Part shown: positions 23,455 through 34,623 of the stretch, one piece after another
Layout: every line of letters starts with the position of its first letter
Position numbering within the stretch: the first letter of the stretch is position 1
Assembly: GCF_017876595.1 (NCBI RefSeq)
Contig: NZ_JAGIOG010000001.1
Coordinates: 2,480,001-2,544,000, forward strand
Source: Aeromicrobium fastidiosum
GTDB lineage: Bacteria; Actinomycetota; Actinomycetes; Propionibacteriales; Nocardioidaceae
Length of the DNA: 64,000 nt
Direction: 5' to 3'
The notes under the pieces: generated by a model
What the model was told of the DNA's origin: nothing
Databases searched by the model: none
What the model saw: only the letters and a program-made list of their open reading frames with translations
Program-made: the position numbers and the translations under genes

Positions 23455-25343
23455 CAGCCACCCACTGGCCCGCCAGCATCGGCGAGCTCGACCTGCACCT
23501 CATCTCCGAGGGACGCCACGAGCGCCTCTGGGACGTCCTCGGGGCCCACGTGCGGACGCTCGAGGACGCCGGCGGCGGCTCGGTCTCGGGCACTGCCTTC
23601 GCGGTGTGGGCACCCAACGCCCGCGCCGTGCAGGTCATCGGCGACTTCAACTTCTGGGGCGGCGACCAGCACGAGATGCGCCCGATCGGCTCCGGCGTGT
23701 GGGACCTGTTCGTCCCGGACGTCAGTGCCGGCACGGCCTACAAGTTCCGTGTGCAGGGTCCCGACGGGTCGTGGCGCGAGAAGGCCGACCCCATGGCGTT
23801 CGGCACCGAGGTGCCGCCCGCGACCGCGTCGGTGGTCACGGCCTCGACCCACACGTGGAGCGATGACGACTGGATCGCCCAGCGCGCGGCCGTATCACCG
23901 CTGACGTCACCCATGAGCATCTACGAGGTGCACCTCGGCTCGTGGCGCCCGGGCCTCGACTACCGCGAGCTCGCCGACGAGCTGGGCGACTACCTGACCG
24001 AGACGGGCTTCACGCACGTCGAACTGATGCCCGTCGCCGAGCACCCGTTCGGCGGGTCGTGGGGCTACCAGGTCACGTCGTACTACGCACCCACCTCCCG
24101 CTTCGGCTCGCCCGACGACTTCCGGTGGTTCGTCGACCAGCTGCACCAGCGCGGCATCGGCGTCATCGTCGACTGGGTGCCGGCGCACTTCCCGAAGGAC
24201 GAGTGGGCGCTGGCCCGCTTCGACGGCACGCCGCTCTACGAGCACCCCGACCCCCGCAGGGGCGAGCAGCCCGACTGGGGCACCTACGTCTTCGACTTCG
24301 GTCGTCGCGAGGTGCGCAACTTCCTGGTCGCCAACGCCCTCTACTGGTTCGAGGAGTTCCACCTCGACGGGCTGCGCGTCGACGCCGTCGCGTCGATGCT
24401 CTACCTCGACTACTCCCGCAACGAGGGGGAGTGGCTGCCCAACCAGCACGGTGGGCGCGAGAACCTCGAGGCCGTCCAGCTGCTGCAGGAGCTCAACGCG
24501 ACGGTCTACAAGCACCACCCCGACGTCATGATGATCGCCGAGGAGTCGACGGCTTGGCCGGGCGTCAGCCGTCCCACCGACGGCGGCGGACTCGGCTTCG
24601 GCTTCAAGTGGAACATGGGCTGGATGCACGACACGCTCTCGTACCTCGGCCACGACCCCATCCACCGCTCCTACCACCACGGCGAGATGACCTTCTCGAT
24701 CGACTACGCGTTCAGCGAGAACTTCGTCCTGCCGCTGTCGCACGACGAGGTCGTCCACGGCAAGGGCTCCCTGTGGGGACGCATGCCCGGCGACGCCTGG
24801 AACAAGGCGGCCGGCGTGCGCGGCCTGCTGGCGTTCATGTGGGCGCACCCCGGCAAGCAGATGCTGTTCATGGGCGGCGAGTTCGGCCAGGAGAGCGAGT
24901 GGGCCGAGTCGCGGTCGCTCGACTGGGGGCAGCTCGACGACCCCCTGCACCTCGGCATCCTGCACCTCGTCACCGACCTCAACGCGTTCTACCGGTCGGC
25001 ACCTGCGCTCTGGACGATCGACGACCGTCCCGAGGGGTTCCGGTGGATCGATGCGAGCGACACCGCGGGCAACGTCATCGCGTTCGTGCGCACGGGGTCG
25101 GACGGCTCGCAGGTCGCGTGTGTCGCGAGCTTCGCTGGCCAGCCGCACCACGACTATCGCATCGGCCTGCCAGCCGGCGGCACGTGGCGCGAGGTGCTCA
25201 ACACCGATGCCGAGATCTACGGCGGATCGGGCGTCGGCAACCTCGGCGCGGTCGAGGCCGAGGACGTCCCGATGCACGGCTTCGAGCACTCGGCCGTCCT
25301 GCAGCTGCCCCCCAGCGGCGTCCTCTGGCTGACCCCGGCCTGA
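23451..25343 (+). CDS. glgB: 1,4-alpha-glucan branching enzyme (GlgB)
   Basis: A 630-residue GH13 enzyme that introduces alpha-1,6 branches. It is about 100 residues shorter than GlgB proteins with a tandem N1-N2 module; it starts with [20 protein letters not shown] and goes straight into the CBM48 domain ([20 protein letters not shown]). The catalytic residues are D311 ([11 protein letters not shown]), E364 ([10 protein letters not shown]) and D432 ([12 protein letters not shown]). It is the last gene of the glgE operon and is followed by a strong palindrome. Confidence 0.95.
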
Positions 25344-25355
25344 CCCACGCCTGAG

Positions 25356-25470
25356 GGCGGTGCGCTGGCGTCCACTCGTTTCGGCGGGCGGTGCGCCAGC
25401 GTCCAAGGCTCGGGCGATCTTGGACGCTGGCGCACCGCCCCAGTCGCAGGGTGGACGCTGGCGCACCGCC
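25356..25470 (+). repeat. nested palindromic repeat, family 2
   Basis: Four related 20-21 base units lie in symmetric order. Units at 25356-25375 and 25387-25407 run GGCGGTGCGC…GCGTCCA. Units at 25419-25439 and 25451-25470 are their inverted forms, …TGGACGCTGGCGCACCGCC. The inner pair is a perfect 21-bp inverted repeat with an 11-base loop; the outer pair is nearly perfect. It fills the gap between convergent glgB and the methyltransferase gene and could act as a two-way terminator. Confidence 0.9.
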
Positions 25471-25489
25471 TCGCGGACTGGGACGGGGT

Positions 25490-27204
<1,715 letters not shown>

Positions 27205-27918
27205 TCAGAAGGGCTTGGAGAAGTAGAGCGCGACGCTCTTGCCGATGACCGGGTCGAGCGCACGCTCGGCGAGCCGGGTCGTGCGCGGCGCCTTCATCAT
27301 GTCCCACACCAGCAGGCGGTGATAGCCACGGACGAGCGGGTGCTGGTCGCGCTCGACGCCGACGGCGCACTTGAGCCACCAGTAGGGGGAGTGCAGCGCG
27401 TGGGCGTGGTGCCGGTGCGTCGTCACGAGACCGTGGCTCTCGACCTTGGCCTGCAGCTCGTCGGCCTTGAAGATGCGGATGTGGCCGCCCTCGTTGGCGT
27501 GGTACTCGTCCGACAGGGCCCAGCAGATGCGCTCGGGCAGCCACCGCGGGACCGTGATCGCCAGGATGCCGCCCGGGGCGGTGATGCGGACGAGCTCGGC
27601 GACGGCCTGGTCGATCTCCGGCACGTGCTCGAGGATCTCCGAGGCCAGGACGACGTCGAACGACCCGTCGTCGTACGGCATGTCGAGGATCGTGCCGACC
27701 TTGACCTGTGCGCTGCCGCCAGGGGGCACCTCGCCGACCTCGTCCATCGCGCCGAACATGTCGTCGACGGCCTTGAGCTCGACCTCGTCCATGTCGAACG
27801 CGGTCACGTCGGCGCCCCGGCGCAGCGCTTCGTACGAGTGGCGGCCCGCGCCGGCACCCACGTCGATGAAGCGGGTGCGGCGGCCGACCCTCAGGCGGTC
27901 GAAGTCAACGGTCAGCAT
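27205..27918 (-). CDS. class I SAM-dependent methyltransferase (Methyltransf_11-like)
   Basis: A 237-residue protein with motif I FIDVGAGAGRHSYEALRRGA, acidic loop FDMDEVEL, post-motif FDVVLASEILEHVPEIDQA and GGILAITVPRWLPERICWALS. The C-terminal part (YWWLKCAVGVERDQHPLVRGYHRLLVWDMM) has aromatic helices that may bind a lipid carrier. It lies between the GT4 gene (74-base gap) and the alpha/alpha-barrel gene, with no spacing to the latter. A role in methylating a glycan or glycolipid is inferred from context. Confidence 0.85.
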   Translation of the reverse strand: MLTVDFDRLRVGRRTRFIDVGAGAGRHSYEALRRGADVTAFDMDEVELKAVDDMFGAMDEVGEVPPGGSAQVKVGTILDMPYDDGSFDVVLASEILEHVPEIDQAVAELVRITAPGGILAITVPRWLPERICWALSDEYHANEGGHIRIFKADELQAKVESHGLVTTHRHHAHALHSPYWWLKCAVGVERDQHPLVRGYHRLLVWDMMKAPRTTRLAERALDPVIGKSVALYFSKPF

Positions 27919-27992
27919 GCTGGGTCCTCACGGTCAGGCAGATCGGGCGGGCAGGTCGGTCGGTGCATATCGGTCAGGGCAGGTCGGTGGGA

Positions 27993-29255
27993 TCAGGGGC
28001 GGCGGGTGCGTCGACGCGCGGCGTCGACGGCCTCGGAGTACGCCGCGACGGTGGCCTCGGCCACCGCCGTCCAGCTGTAACGCTCCAGGGCACGCCGACG
28101 TCCGGCAGCACCCAGGCGCGCACGGTCGGTCGGCGACTCGACGAGCCCGCGGATCGCGCTCGCGAGCGCCTCGGCGTCGCCCGGCTCGACCAGCACGGCG
28201 CACTCGCTGATCCCGGCGTCATCGGTGCCCACGACCTCGGGCAGGGCACCGGCATGGGTCGCCACCACAGGGGTGCCGCACGACATCGCCTCGACGGTCG
28301 GCAGCGAGAAGCCCTCGTAGAGCGAGGGGACGCACATGATCTCGGCGCTGGCCAGCAAGGTGGCCAGCGCCTCGTCGGAGATGCCGGTCACGACGTGCAC
28401 GGCGTCGGCGATGCCCAGCTCGGCGATGCGTCGCTCGGTCGCGCCGCCCGGCTCGAGGCTGGAGACGAGCTCGAGGTGCACGTCGTGCTCGGTACGCACC
28501 TTGGCCAGGGCCTCGAGCAGGTGGACGACGCCCTTGAGCGGCTTGTCGGCGCTGGCGATCGCGACGATCCGTCCCGGCACCCGGTCGCCGGCGGGGGCGA
28601 ACAGCTCGGTGTCGACGCCGAGGGGCACGACGCGCATCTGGTCGGGGTCTAGGTCGAAGTCGGCGACGGAGTCGGCCGCCGAGGCCCCCGCCACGGCCAG
28701 GACGATCGGGATGCGGCGGGCGACGCGTGCCTGCATCGGCACGAATCCGTACCACCGCGACACCGACAGCTTGCGTCGCCACGAGGTCGCCGCGGTGAGC
28801 TCGACCCGACGGTCGCGGCTGATGGGATGGTGCACCGTGGCTGCCAGCGGCGTGCCCCGGCGCATGATCGCGAGGAGTCCGTAGCCCAGGCTCTGGTTGT
28901 CGTGCACGACGTCGAAGTCGGCGGCACGGTCCTTGAGGATCGCGGAGGCGCGCAGGCTGAACGTGAGCGGCTCGGCGAAGCAGCCCGTCAAGGTGAGCGC
29001 GTACTCGAGCACGTCGGTCGCGCTGCCGAACTCGCGGAGCCGCGGGGTGCGGAACGGATCGGGCTCACGGAAGAAGTCCATGCTCGGGACCTTCGTGAGC
29101 CGCACGCGGGGGTCGAGGTCGTCCGGGTAGGGCTGGCCCGAGAACACCTCGACCTCGTGCCCCAGCTGGGCCAGGCCGCGGCTGAGGTGGCGGACATAGA
29201 CGCCCTGGCCGCCGCAGTGCTCCTTGGTCCGGTACGACAGCAGTGCTATGCGCAC
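27993..29255 (-). CDS. glycosyltransferase family 4 (GT-B)
   Basis: A 420-residue GT-B enzyme. The N-terminal domain has RIALLSYRTKEHCGGQGVYVRHLSRGL. The C-terminal domain has VPLGVDTELFAP, VAIASADKPLKGVVHL and the donor-binding CVPSLYEGFSLPTVEAMSCGTPVVAT with the EX7E arrangement. The GTG at 29255 is chosen because GAGGAG lies five bases upstream; upstream in-frame codons are not conserved in style. First gene of a minus-strand unit with two methyltransferases and a helical-barrel protein. Proximity of such genes to etfBA resembles the mycobacterial Rv3028c-Rv3032 region, a comparison from memory. Confidence 0.88.
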   Translation of the reverse strand: MRIALLSYRTKEHCGGQGVYVRHLSRGLAQLGHEVEVFSGQPYPDDLDPRVRLTKVPSMDFFREPDPFRTPRLREFGSATDVLEYALTLTGCFAEPLTFSLRASAILKDRAADFDVVHDNQSLGYGLLAIMRRGTPLAATVHHPISRDRRVELTAATSWRRKLSVSRWYGFVPMQARVARRIPIVLAVAGASAADSVADFDLDPDQMRVVPLGVDTELFAPAGDRVPGRIVAIASADKPLKGVVHLLEALAKVRTEHDVHLELVSSLEPGGATERRIAELGIADAVHVVTGISDEALATLLASAEIMCVPSLYEGFSLPTVEAMSCGTPVVATHAGALPEVVGTDDAGISECAVLVEPGDAEALASAIRGLVESPTDRARLGAAGRRRALERYSWTAVAEATVAAYSEAVDAARRRTRRP

Positions 29256-29514
29256 GCACACTCCTCGGTTACTGATCGGTAGAGGGACCATCATGCCGGG
29301 TGACGCCTCTGTCCGGTGCGGCGGCCGGTGTCGATGCCGTGGGCTGATCATTCGGAACCTCGGCCGTCCTCGCTCGTTGAGGAGTCGGTCCCGTCCCGAC
29401 CGATGGAAGTGCCTGTCGCTACGGGCCGTCCGCCCGCGAGAAGTCGCGTGACAGGGGTGACGGATGGGGCATACTGATCCACGACGTGCCACCAGGGGTA
29501 GATGAAAGGGAGTC
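29256..29514. promoter_or_regulatory. divergent intergenic region with a plus-strand promoter candidate
   Basis: This gap separates the GT4 gene from the coiled-coil gene. On the plus strand, GTGACA (29448-29453) and CATACT (29470-29475), 16 bases apart, form a reasonable promoter for the gene at 29515, whose start is preceded by AAAGGGAG. The minus-strand promoter is not clear. Short translations here lack coding character. Confidence 0.4.
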
Positions 29515-32124
29515 ATGACCGACTCACAGTCCAACCAGCCGGTCGACCGTCGGCGGGCAGATCCCTTGCAGGTCGCCGCTGACATGATCGATCAGGAACA
29601 GGGAGACACCTTGCCCTCGCCCGCCGCCGCGTCCGCGCCCGAAGAGGGCCAGACCCGCCACGACGTGCCGTCGCGCGGCGACGACTCCGCCGGCTCCGAC
29701 GACAACAGCCCCCGCGCGCGTCGCGCTGCTGCCCGTGCCGCCCGCCAGGCCGCCGCCGACAAGCGCCGTGCCGAGCGCGCCGCCGCCAAGAACTTCGCCG
29801 CCTCGCGCCGCCAGTCCACCCCGGCAACCGAGTCGTCCGACGACGGACGTCAGTCCGCCGCCGAGGCACCAGTCGAGCAGACGCTCGCCCAGAAGCTCGA
29901 CGCCGCTCGCGAGGCGGTCTCGACCCCGCCCGACCGCGCACCCGAGCCCGCCCGCGAAGAGCCGGCCACCGTGACGCAGACCTTCCCGGCGGTGACGCCC
30001 GAGCCCGCCTCCGACACATCGGCCTATGAGCGCCCGCGCACCGAGCCGGCAACCTCTGCCGCGGCAACCTCTGCCCCGACGGACTCGCCCTTCGGACGGT
30101 TCGGCAGTGCGCCGACCGCCGCGGAGTTCTCGTCGGACGCCCCGGCACCGGCCGAGGAGCCGGAGCCCACGCCTGAGGTCCGCCCCGAGCCGGTCGCAGT
30201 GACGCCGGAGCCCGTCGTCGTCGAGGAGCCGGTCGTCGAGACGATCGTCAACACCGACCCCGAGCCCGAGCCGGAGCCGACCCCCGAGCCGGAGCCGACC
30301 CCCGAGCCGGAGCCGACCCCCGAGCCGGAACCGACGCCAGAGCCCACGCCCGAGCCCGAGCCGGAGCCGACGCCAGAGCCCACGCCCGAGCCGGAGCCCG
30401 CGCCGATCCCCGTGTCGTTCGGCGAGCCGGTCGAGGAGTCGCGGCCCGAGCCGCAGCCCGTCGCCGTGGCCACGTCGGAGCCCGCACCCATCACGTTCGC
30501 CGAGAAGCTCGCCGCCGCCAGCGCGGCAGCCCAGCAGCGCGTCGCCGCCGCCCGGGCGGAGGCAGCACGCCTCATGGAGGAGGCCGCCCGCGAGCGGGCC
30601 GAGGTCTCGGCCCGCCTGACGGCAGACGAGGCCGCGCAGCGCGAGGTCACCACCGCCAAGCTCAAGGCCGCCGAGCAGGCCGCCGCCGAGCGCGTCAGCG
30701 CAGCCCAGCGGGAGGCCGACCGGGTCTCGGCCGAGATCGCGCGTGAGCGCGAGGCCGCTGCCGCCAAGATCGCCGAGTTGCAGCGCGAGGCCGATGCCCG
30801 TGTGGCCGCGGCCAAGGCGAAGGCCGAGGACGAGGCACAGCGTCGTATCGAGCAGGCCGAGTCGCAGGCACGCCAGCTGGCCGAGCAGGCCGAGGCCGAC
30901 GCCAAGATCACCGCCGAGCGCCGCCTGGCCGAGTCCGAGAAGGCAGCCGAAGAGGCCGCGCAGCGTCGTCTCGAGCTCGCCGAGCAGGACGCCCAGCGCC
31001 GGATCGAGGAGGCACGCGCCGAGGCCGACAAGGTCGCCGCGCAGGCCGCCGCCGACCGCGATGCGGCCACCGCACGGCTGGCGCGTGAGCGTGAGGAGGC
31101 CGACGCCCGTCTGGCCGAGGTCAGGCAGCAGGCCGAGCGCACGATCCGCGAGGCCGAGGAGACTGCCGCCAGCCACGTCGCCGCCGCCAAGGCAGAGGCC
31201 GAGAAGTACGCGCAGGAGACCGCTGCGGAGCGCGTCGCCATCGCCGTGCGGGTGTCCGATGCCGAGCGGGCCGCCGAGGAGAAGCTCGTCGCGGCCAAGG
31301 TGCAGGCCGACCGGCTTGCCGCCGAGGCTGCGCAGCGCCACGAGGAGGCTGCCGCCGAGCTCGCCCGCGAGCGCGACGACGCCAAGGCGCTGGTCGACCG
31401 CGCCAACGAGGAGGCCGCCAAGCTGGCGCGCGAGGCTGAGGCCGAGCGCGCCGAGGCCGCGGCCAAGCTCGCCGATGCCGAGCGCTACGCCGCCGAGAAG
31501 ATCCGTGCCGCCGAGGCTGAGGCCGAGCGGGTCGCTGCTGACGCCGCCGAGTCCAACCGGATCGCTGCCGCTGCGCGTGACGAGGCCGAGCGCAAGCTCG
31601 CGACCGACGTCGAGGCCGCCCGCCTCGACGCCGAGCGCAAGATCGCCGAGGCCGAGCGCGATGCCGCTGCCCGCATCGCTGCCGCGCAGGAAGAGGCGCG
31701 ACGAGTCGCCGAGAAGGCCGAGCAGGATGCCCGCGAGCGGGTCGCTGCCGCCCAGGCCGAGGCCGAGCGCGTCACGATGCAGTCCAAGCGCGATGCCCAG
31801 GACCGGCTCAGCCAGGCCGTCGCCGCGGCACGGTCGGCTGCCGAGGAGAAGCTGCAGGAGGCCGAGCGCACCGCACTCGAGTGGGTCGCCGCGGCCGAGG
31901 CCGAGGCCGAGCGGGTCGCCCAGGAGCACATCGTCATGGCCAACCACTCGTCGGTCGCGACGCCCCTGTCAGCCCCAGCTCCCCTCGTCGACGAGTACGT
32001 CGACGAAGCACCTGAGCCAGACACCGCACCGTCGCCAGCTGCCGACCAGACGCCCGAAGAGGTGAGTGACGAGTCCGGGGCCCTCGCCCCCAAGATCAAA
32101 AAAAGGGTCGTCCGACGCAGGTGA
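29515..32124 (+). CDS. large Ala/Glu-rich coiled-coil protein with Pro-Glu repeat hinge
   Basis: An 869-residue protein of unknown function. Residues 1-240 are charged and disordered, with a basic [19 protein letters not shown] block near 70-95. Residues about 246-300 are PEPEPTPEP repeats. From about 320 to 815 the chain is a nearly unbroken heptad-like coiled coil built from AEREAADRVAAEAQ-type units, long enough to span many tens of nanometres. The C-terminus has [11 protein letters not shown] and a basic end, [10 protein letters not shown]. It resembles, in architecture only, actinobacterial filament-forming proteins such as Scy or FilP. A scaffold or cytoskeletal role is inference. A second gene with similar composition overlaps its end. 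Confidence 0.8.
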   Translation: MTDSQSNQPVDRRRADPLQVAADMIDQEQGDTLPSPAAASAPEEGQTRHDVPSRGDDSAGSDDNSPRARRAAARAARQAAADKRRAERAAAKNFAASRRQSTPATESSDDGRQSAAEAPVEQTLAQKLDAAREAVSTPPDRAPEPAREEPATVTQTFPAVTPEPASDTSAYERPRTEPATSAAATSAPTDSPFGRFGSAPTAAEFSSDAPAPAEEPEPTPEVRPEPVAVTPEPVVVEEPVVETIVNTDPEPEPEPTPEPEPTPEPEPTPEPEPTPEPTPEPEPEPTPEPTPEPEPAPIPVSFGEPVEESRPEPQPVAVATSEPAPITFAEKLAAASAAAQQRVAAARAEAARLMEEAARERAEVSARLTADEAAQREVTTAKLKAAEQAAAERVSAAQREADRVSAEIAREREAAAAKIAELQREADARVAAAKAKAEDEAQRRIEQAESQARQLAEQAEADAKITAERRLAESEKAAEEAAQRRLELAEQDAQRRIEEARAEADKVAAQAAADRDAATARLAREREEADARLAEVRQQAERTIREAEETAASHVAAAKAEAEKYAQETAAERVAIAVRVSDAERAAEEKLVAAKVQADRLAAEAAQRHEEAAAELARERDDAKALVDRANEEAAKLAREAEAERAEAAAKLADAERYAAEKIRAAEAEAERVAADAAESNRIAAAARDEAERKLATDVEAARLDAERKIAEAERDAAARIAAAQEEARRVAEKAEQDARERVAAAQAEAERVTMQSKRDAQDRLSQAVAAARSAAEEKLQEAERTALEWVAAAEAEAERVAQEHIVMANHSSVATPLSAPAPLVDEYVDEAPEPDTAPSPAADQTPEEVSDESGALAPKIKKRVVRRR
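30253..30410 (+). repeat. tandem [15 protein letters not shown] minisatellite
   Basis: Degenerate units of about 9-18 bases (ccgagccggagccgaccc type) repeat within the coiled-coil gene and encode Pro-Glu/Pro-Thr repeats. The unit length stays a multiple of three, so expansion or loss would keep the frame. This is likely a rigid spacer, or a wall-spanning segment if the protein were exported. Confidence 0.8.
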
Positions 32125-33331
32125 GCGACGTGCAGCACCCGTAGCGCCGACCACGCAGACGGTCGAGGTTTCGCCGATCACGATTCCGGTGGCCCTCGAG
32201 GCGTCGGCGGCTGAGCCGGGCCGCGAGGTGTCCGACGCGCCGGCCGACCGGCGTGCCGGCCGGTCGTCCCGGCGTGAGGCGAAGCTCGCGGTGCGACGAC
32301 AGCGCGCCACGGCCAAGCAGGCTGCGGCTGACGCGCGCGCCAGGGCACGTGCTCTGGCTGCGGCGACGAAGGCCGCGGAGCGGGTCGACTCCGCCAGGGC
32401 GGACGAGATCGCCCCGGAGGTGCGCGAATCCGCTGAGCCTGACGGTGCGTCCGCGCTCGCCGACGGGACCGCCGCGCCTGCCGAAGAACACGACGAGCCG
32501 CCCGTTGCCGACTTCACTGGAGGACCTGCCGTGCAGCCCGACGAACACCCGTCCACCGATGACACCCAGATCCGGCCCGGAGAACAGATGGTGGTCGAGC
32601 AGCCCCTCCACGAGGAGCAGGCCGAGGACGTCGTGGCCGACGAGGAGCCCCGACGCGAGGCAGAGGCACCCCGACACACAGAGCTCGAGGCTCCTCTGGC
32701 GCATGCTCTGGCCCGCGCCGCGCAGTTCGAGCGCGAGAACGAGGCCGCGCGACAGGCAGCAGCCGAGGAGGCCGAGCTGCAGGCGCGGGCCGAGGCCGAC
32801 AAGCCGCCCCGTGAGGGGCGCTCCGAGGCCAAGGCGCTGCGACGGAGCGCCAAGGAGTCGAAGCGTGCCGCCACGCCCCCGCGGCGGACCGCCAAGACAT
32901 CCCAGCGTCCCGCCAAGGACGACCACATCGTCGAGCCGCCGCGCGAGCCGAAGGTGCCACTGCGCGAGCGACTGGTCAAGCGGCGCACGGACGGAAAGGG
33001 CTCGCCCACGGCAGCGGCTCCGGCCACGCCGCGGGGGAGTCGGGTCGTGTCGGCGGTCGCCGGGCTGATCGGCGCGCTCGGGCTGATCTGCTCGGTCGTG
33101 CTGGCCTTCGGTGCCCTGCTGGTGGCGCTCGACGAGACCGGTAGCGGGGTCTACGACACCGTCTCGTCCGTGTGCGACGCCCTGGTGGGCCCCGCACGCG
33201 ACATCGTGTCCTTCTCGGGCAGCAACGCCGCGATGAAGGAGGCGCTCGTGGCCTGGGGTGCCGGCGCGATCGTCTACCTGGTGGTCGGCATCGCGGCCCA
33301 GACGGTCCTGCGGTCCAGGATCGACGACTGA
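32066..33331 (+). CDS. Ala/Arg/Glu-rich protein with C-terminal membrane anchor
   Basis: Up to 421 residues, in the +1 frame relative to the coiled-coil gene it overlaps by 59 bases. The first three quarters are charged and low complexity, with a basic helix ([32 protein letters not shown]) much like one in the upstream protein. The C-terminus has two membrane segments, about [29 protein letters not shown] and [23 protein letters not shown]. The GTG at 32066 is the first start after an in-frame stop (32063-32065), but its G-rich site lies too close. GTG at 32189 is an alternative. The true start may instead be a frameshift from the upstream gene through the A7 run at 32098. Confidence 0.65.
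   Translation: MTSPGPSPPRSKKGSSDAGERRAAPVAPTTQTVEVSPITIPVALEASAAEPGREVSDAPADRRAGRSSRREAKLAVRRQRATAKQAAADARARARALAAATKAAERVDSARADEIAPEVRESAEPDGASALADGTAAPAEEHDEPPVADFTGGPAVQPDEHPSTDDTQIRPGEQMVVEQPLHEEQAEDVVADEEPRREAEAPRHTELEAPLAHALARAAQFERENEAARQAAAEEAELQARAEADKPPREGRSEAKALRRSAKESKRAATPPRRTAKTSQRPAKDDHIVEPPREPKVPLRERLVKRRTDGKGSPTAAAPATPRGSRVVSAVAGLIGALGLICSVVLAFGALLVALDETGSGVYDTVSSVCDALVGPARDIVSFSGSNAAMKEALVAWGAGAIVYLVVGIAAQTVLRSRIDD
32098..32104 (+). other. A7 run, candidate slippage site
   Basis: Seven consecutive A followed by GGG, read as ATC AAA AAA AGG in the coiled-coil frame. Such a run is rare in DNA of this GC content. Loss of one A in the transcript would join codon 863 of the coiled-coil protein to the +1 frame and yield a membrane-anchored protein of about 1271 residues. 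The classical -1 heptamer does not fit the frame, so transcriptional slippage, or a sequencing error, is more likely than ribosomal -1 shifting. Confidence 0.4.
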
Positions 33332-33482
33332 CCGACGCCGACCGACCGACCGCGGGCGGAGGCGGAGGCGGACGACCCGGGGCCGGGGGAGTCGTGCGCC
33401 ACGTGCGATGTCGCGTCATGAAGTGCGGGCCAGCGGGTCTGTACAGGTGTCACCGCCCGTGTCACCACAGATCGGACCCCGC

Positions 33483-33650
33483 ATGCTCCTGGCCATCGCA
33501 CTCGTCGTCGTCGCGGCCTTCGTCGCCTCCGTCGTCTCGGCGGTGCTCATCAGCACGCGCCGCGCCGCATCGCTGGTCGACGGCTCGATGCTCGAGCTCG
33601 TGCTGGAGGTCAAGCCGCGTACCGCTGGCTCGAACCGATCACGGATGTGA
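33483..33650 (+). CDS. small single-pass membrane protein
   Basis: A 55-residue protein starting MLLAIALVVVAAFVASVVSAVLISTRR, one membrane helix followed by a basic stop-transfer and a short tail (SLVDGSMLELVLEVK…). An ATG at 33408 in the same frame would add 25 residues. The ribosome site is weak, so the start is uncertain. No family recognised. The region 33332-33482 and the stretch after it up to 33820 hold no other credible gene. Confidence 0.45.
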   Translation: MLLAIALVVVAAFVASVVSAVLISTRRAASLVDGSMLELVLEVKPRTAGSNRSRM

Positions 33651-33820
33651 TCTACCGCATGCCGCCCATTTGTCGCCCTCATTACTACGCTTGGGTAACA
33701 TTCAGGTGAAGTAGGGTCACCTCACCGAGCCGCTCGGCACGGGTTGTCAGACCCCCAACAGTCACTGACTGACGCGGCGACCGCCTGGTCGTCGTGCCCC
33801 AGATTCACAGGAGGGTCCTC

Positions 33821-34603
33821 GTGACCAAGATCGTTGTTGCTGTGAAGTACGTCCCGGACGCTACGGCTGACCGGACGTTCAGCGCCGATAACACCGTCGA
33901 TCGTGTTGGTGTGGACGGTCTGCTGTCCGAGCTCGACGAGTACGCGGTCGAGCAGGCGCTGCAGACGATCGAGGCCGGTGACGGCGAGGTCGTCGTGCTG
34001 ACGGTCGGGCCGGAGCAGGCGGCCGACGCGGTGCGCAAGGCGCTGCAGATGGGTGCCGATTCGGGCATCCACGTGCAGGATGACGCGATCCACGGTTCCG
34101 ATGCGTTCGCGACGTCGGAGATCCTGGCCAAGGCGATCGAGAAGGTCGGCGACTTCGACCTGCTGTTCTTCGGCATGGCCTCGACCGACGCTGGCCTGGG
34201 TGTCGTCCCGACGCTCGTGGCCGAGCGCCTCGGCCTTCCGGCCGTCACGTTCGCCTCGGAGATCACGGTCGACGGCGACACGGTCAAGATCCGCCGCGAC
34301 GGCGACGTCGCGACGCAGGAGATCGAGGGCACGGGCAAGCTCGTGGTCTCGGTGACCGACCAGACCGGCGAGGCCCGCTACCCGTCCTTCAAGGGCATCA
34401 TGGCCGCCAAGAAGAAGCCTGTCGAGGAGTGGTCGCTGGCCGACCTGGGTCTGGATGCGAGCAGCGTGGGTCTGGACAACGCCTGGACCAAGGTCGAGTC
34501 GTTCGAGCCCCGTCCGCCGCGCACGGCCGGTGAGATCGTCACCGACGAGGGAGACGGCGGCGTCAAGCTCGTCGAGTTCCTCGCGTCCAAGAAGTTCGTC
34601 TGA
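33821..34603 (+). CDS. etfB: electron transfer flavoprotein subunit beta
   Basis: A 260-residue FixA/EtfB protein that binds AMP and, with EtfA, accepts electrons from acyl-CoA dehydrogenases. Recognised by TKIVVAVKYVPD at the start, LSELDEYAVEQAL, the adenine-nucleotide region GEVVVLTVGPEQAADAVRKALQMGAD and RYPSFKGIMAAKKKPVEEW. The GTG at 33821 has GGAGGG five bases upstream. It forms an operon with etfA after 20 bases. An AT-richer stretch upstream (near 33684-33702) may hold the promoter, but no clear -35/-10 pair is visible. Confidence 0.95.
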   Translation: MTKIVVAVKYVPDATADRTFSADNTVDRVGVDGLLSELDEYAVEQALQTIEAGDGEVVVLTVGPEQAADAVRKALQMGADSGIHVQDDAIHGSDAFATSEILAKAIEKVGDFDLLFFGMASTDAGLGVVPTLVAERLGLPAVTFASEITVDGDTVKIRRDGDVATQEIEGTGKLVVSVTDQTGEARYPSFKGIMAAKKKPVEEWSLADLGLDASSVGLDNAWTKVESFEPRPPRTAGEIVTDEGDGGVKLVEFLASKKFV

Positions 34604-34623
34604 GAAGGCCGAAGGAATCTGAC

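Noticed and set aside
30253..30410. Possible CRISPR-like direct repeats
   Set aside because: The repeats are contiguous, unequal in length and in frame, and encode Pro-Glu units. There are no unique spacers and no cas genes.
29524..31947. 807-codon minus-strand frame opposite the coiled-coil gene
   Set aside because: Leu/Gly-rich mirror of the Ala/Glu repeats on the plus strand. The plus-strand reading has a ribosome site and a regular coiled-coil pattern.
32098..32104. Programmed -1 ribosomal frameshift at the A7 run
   Set aside because: The X-XXY-YYZ heptamer does not fit the reading frame, and the downstream gene is in the +1 frame. Transcriptional slippage or sequence error fits better.
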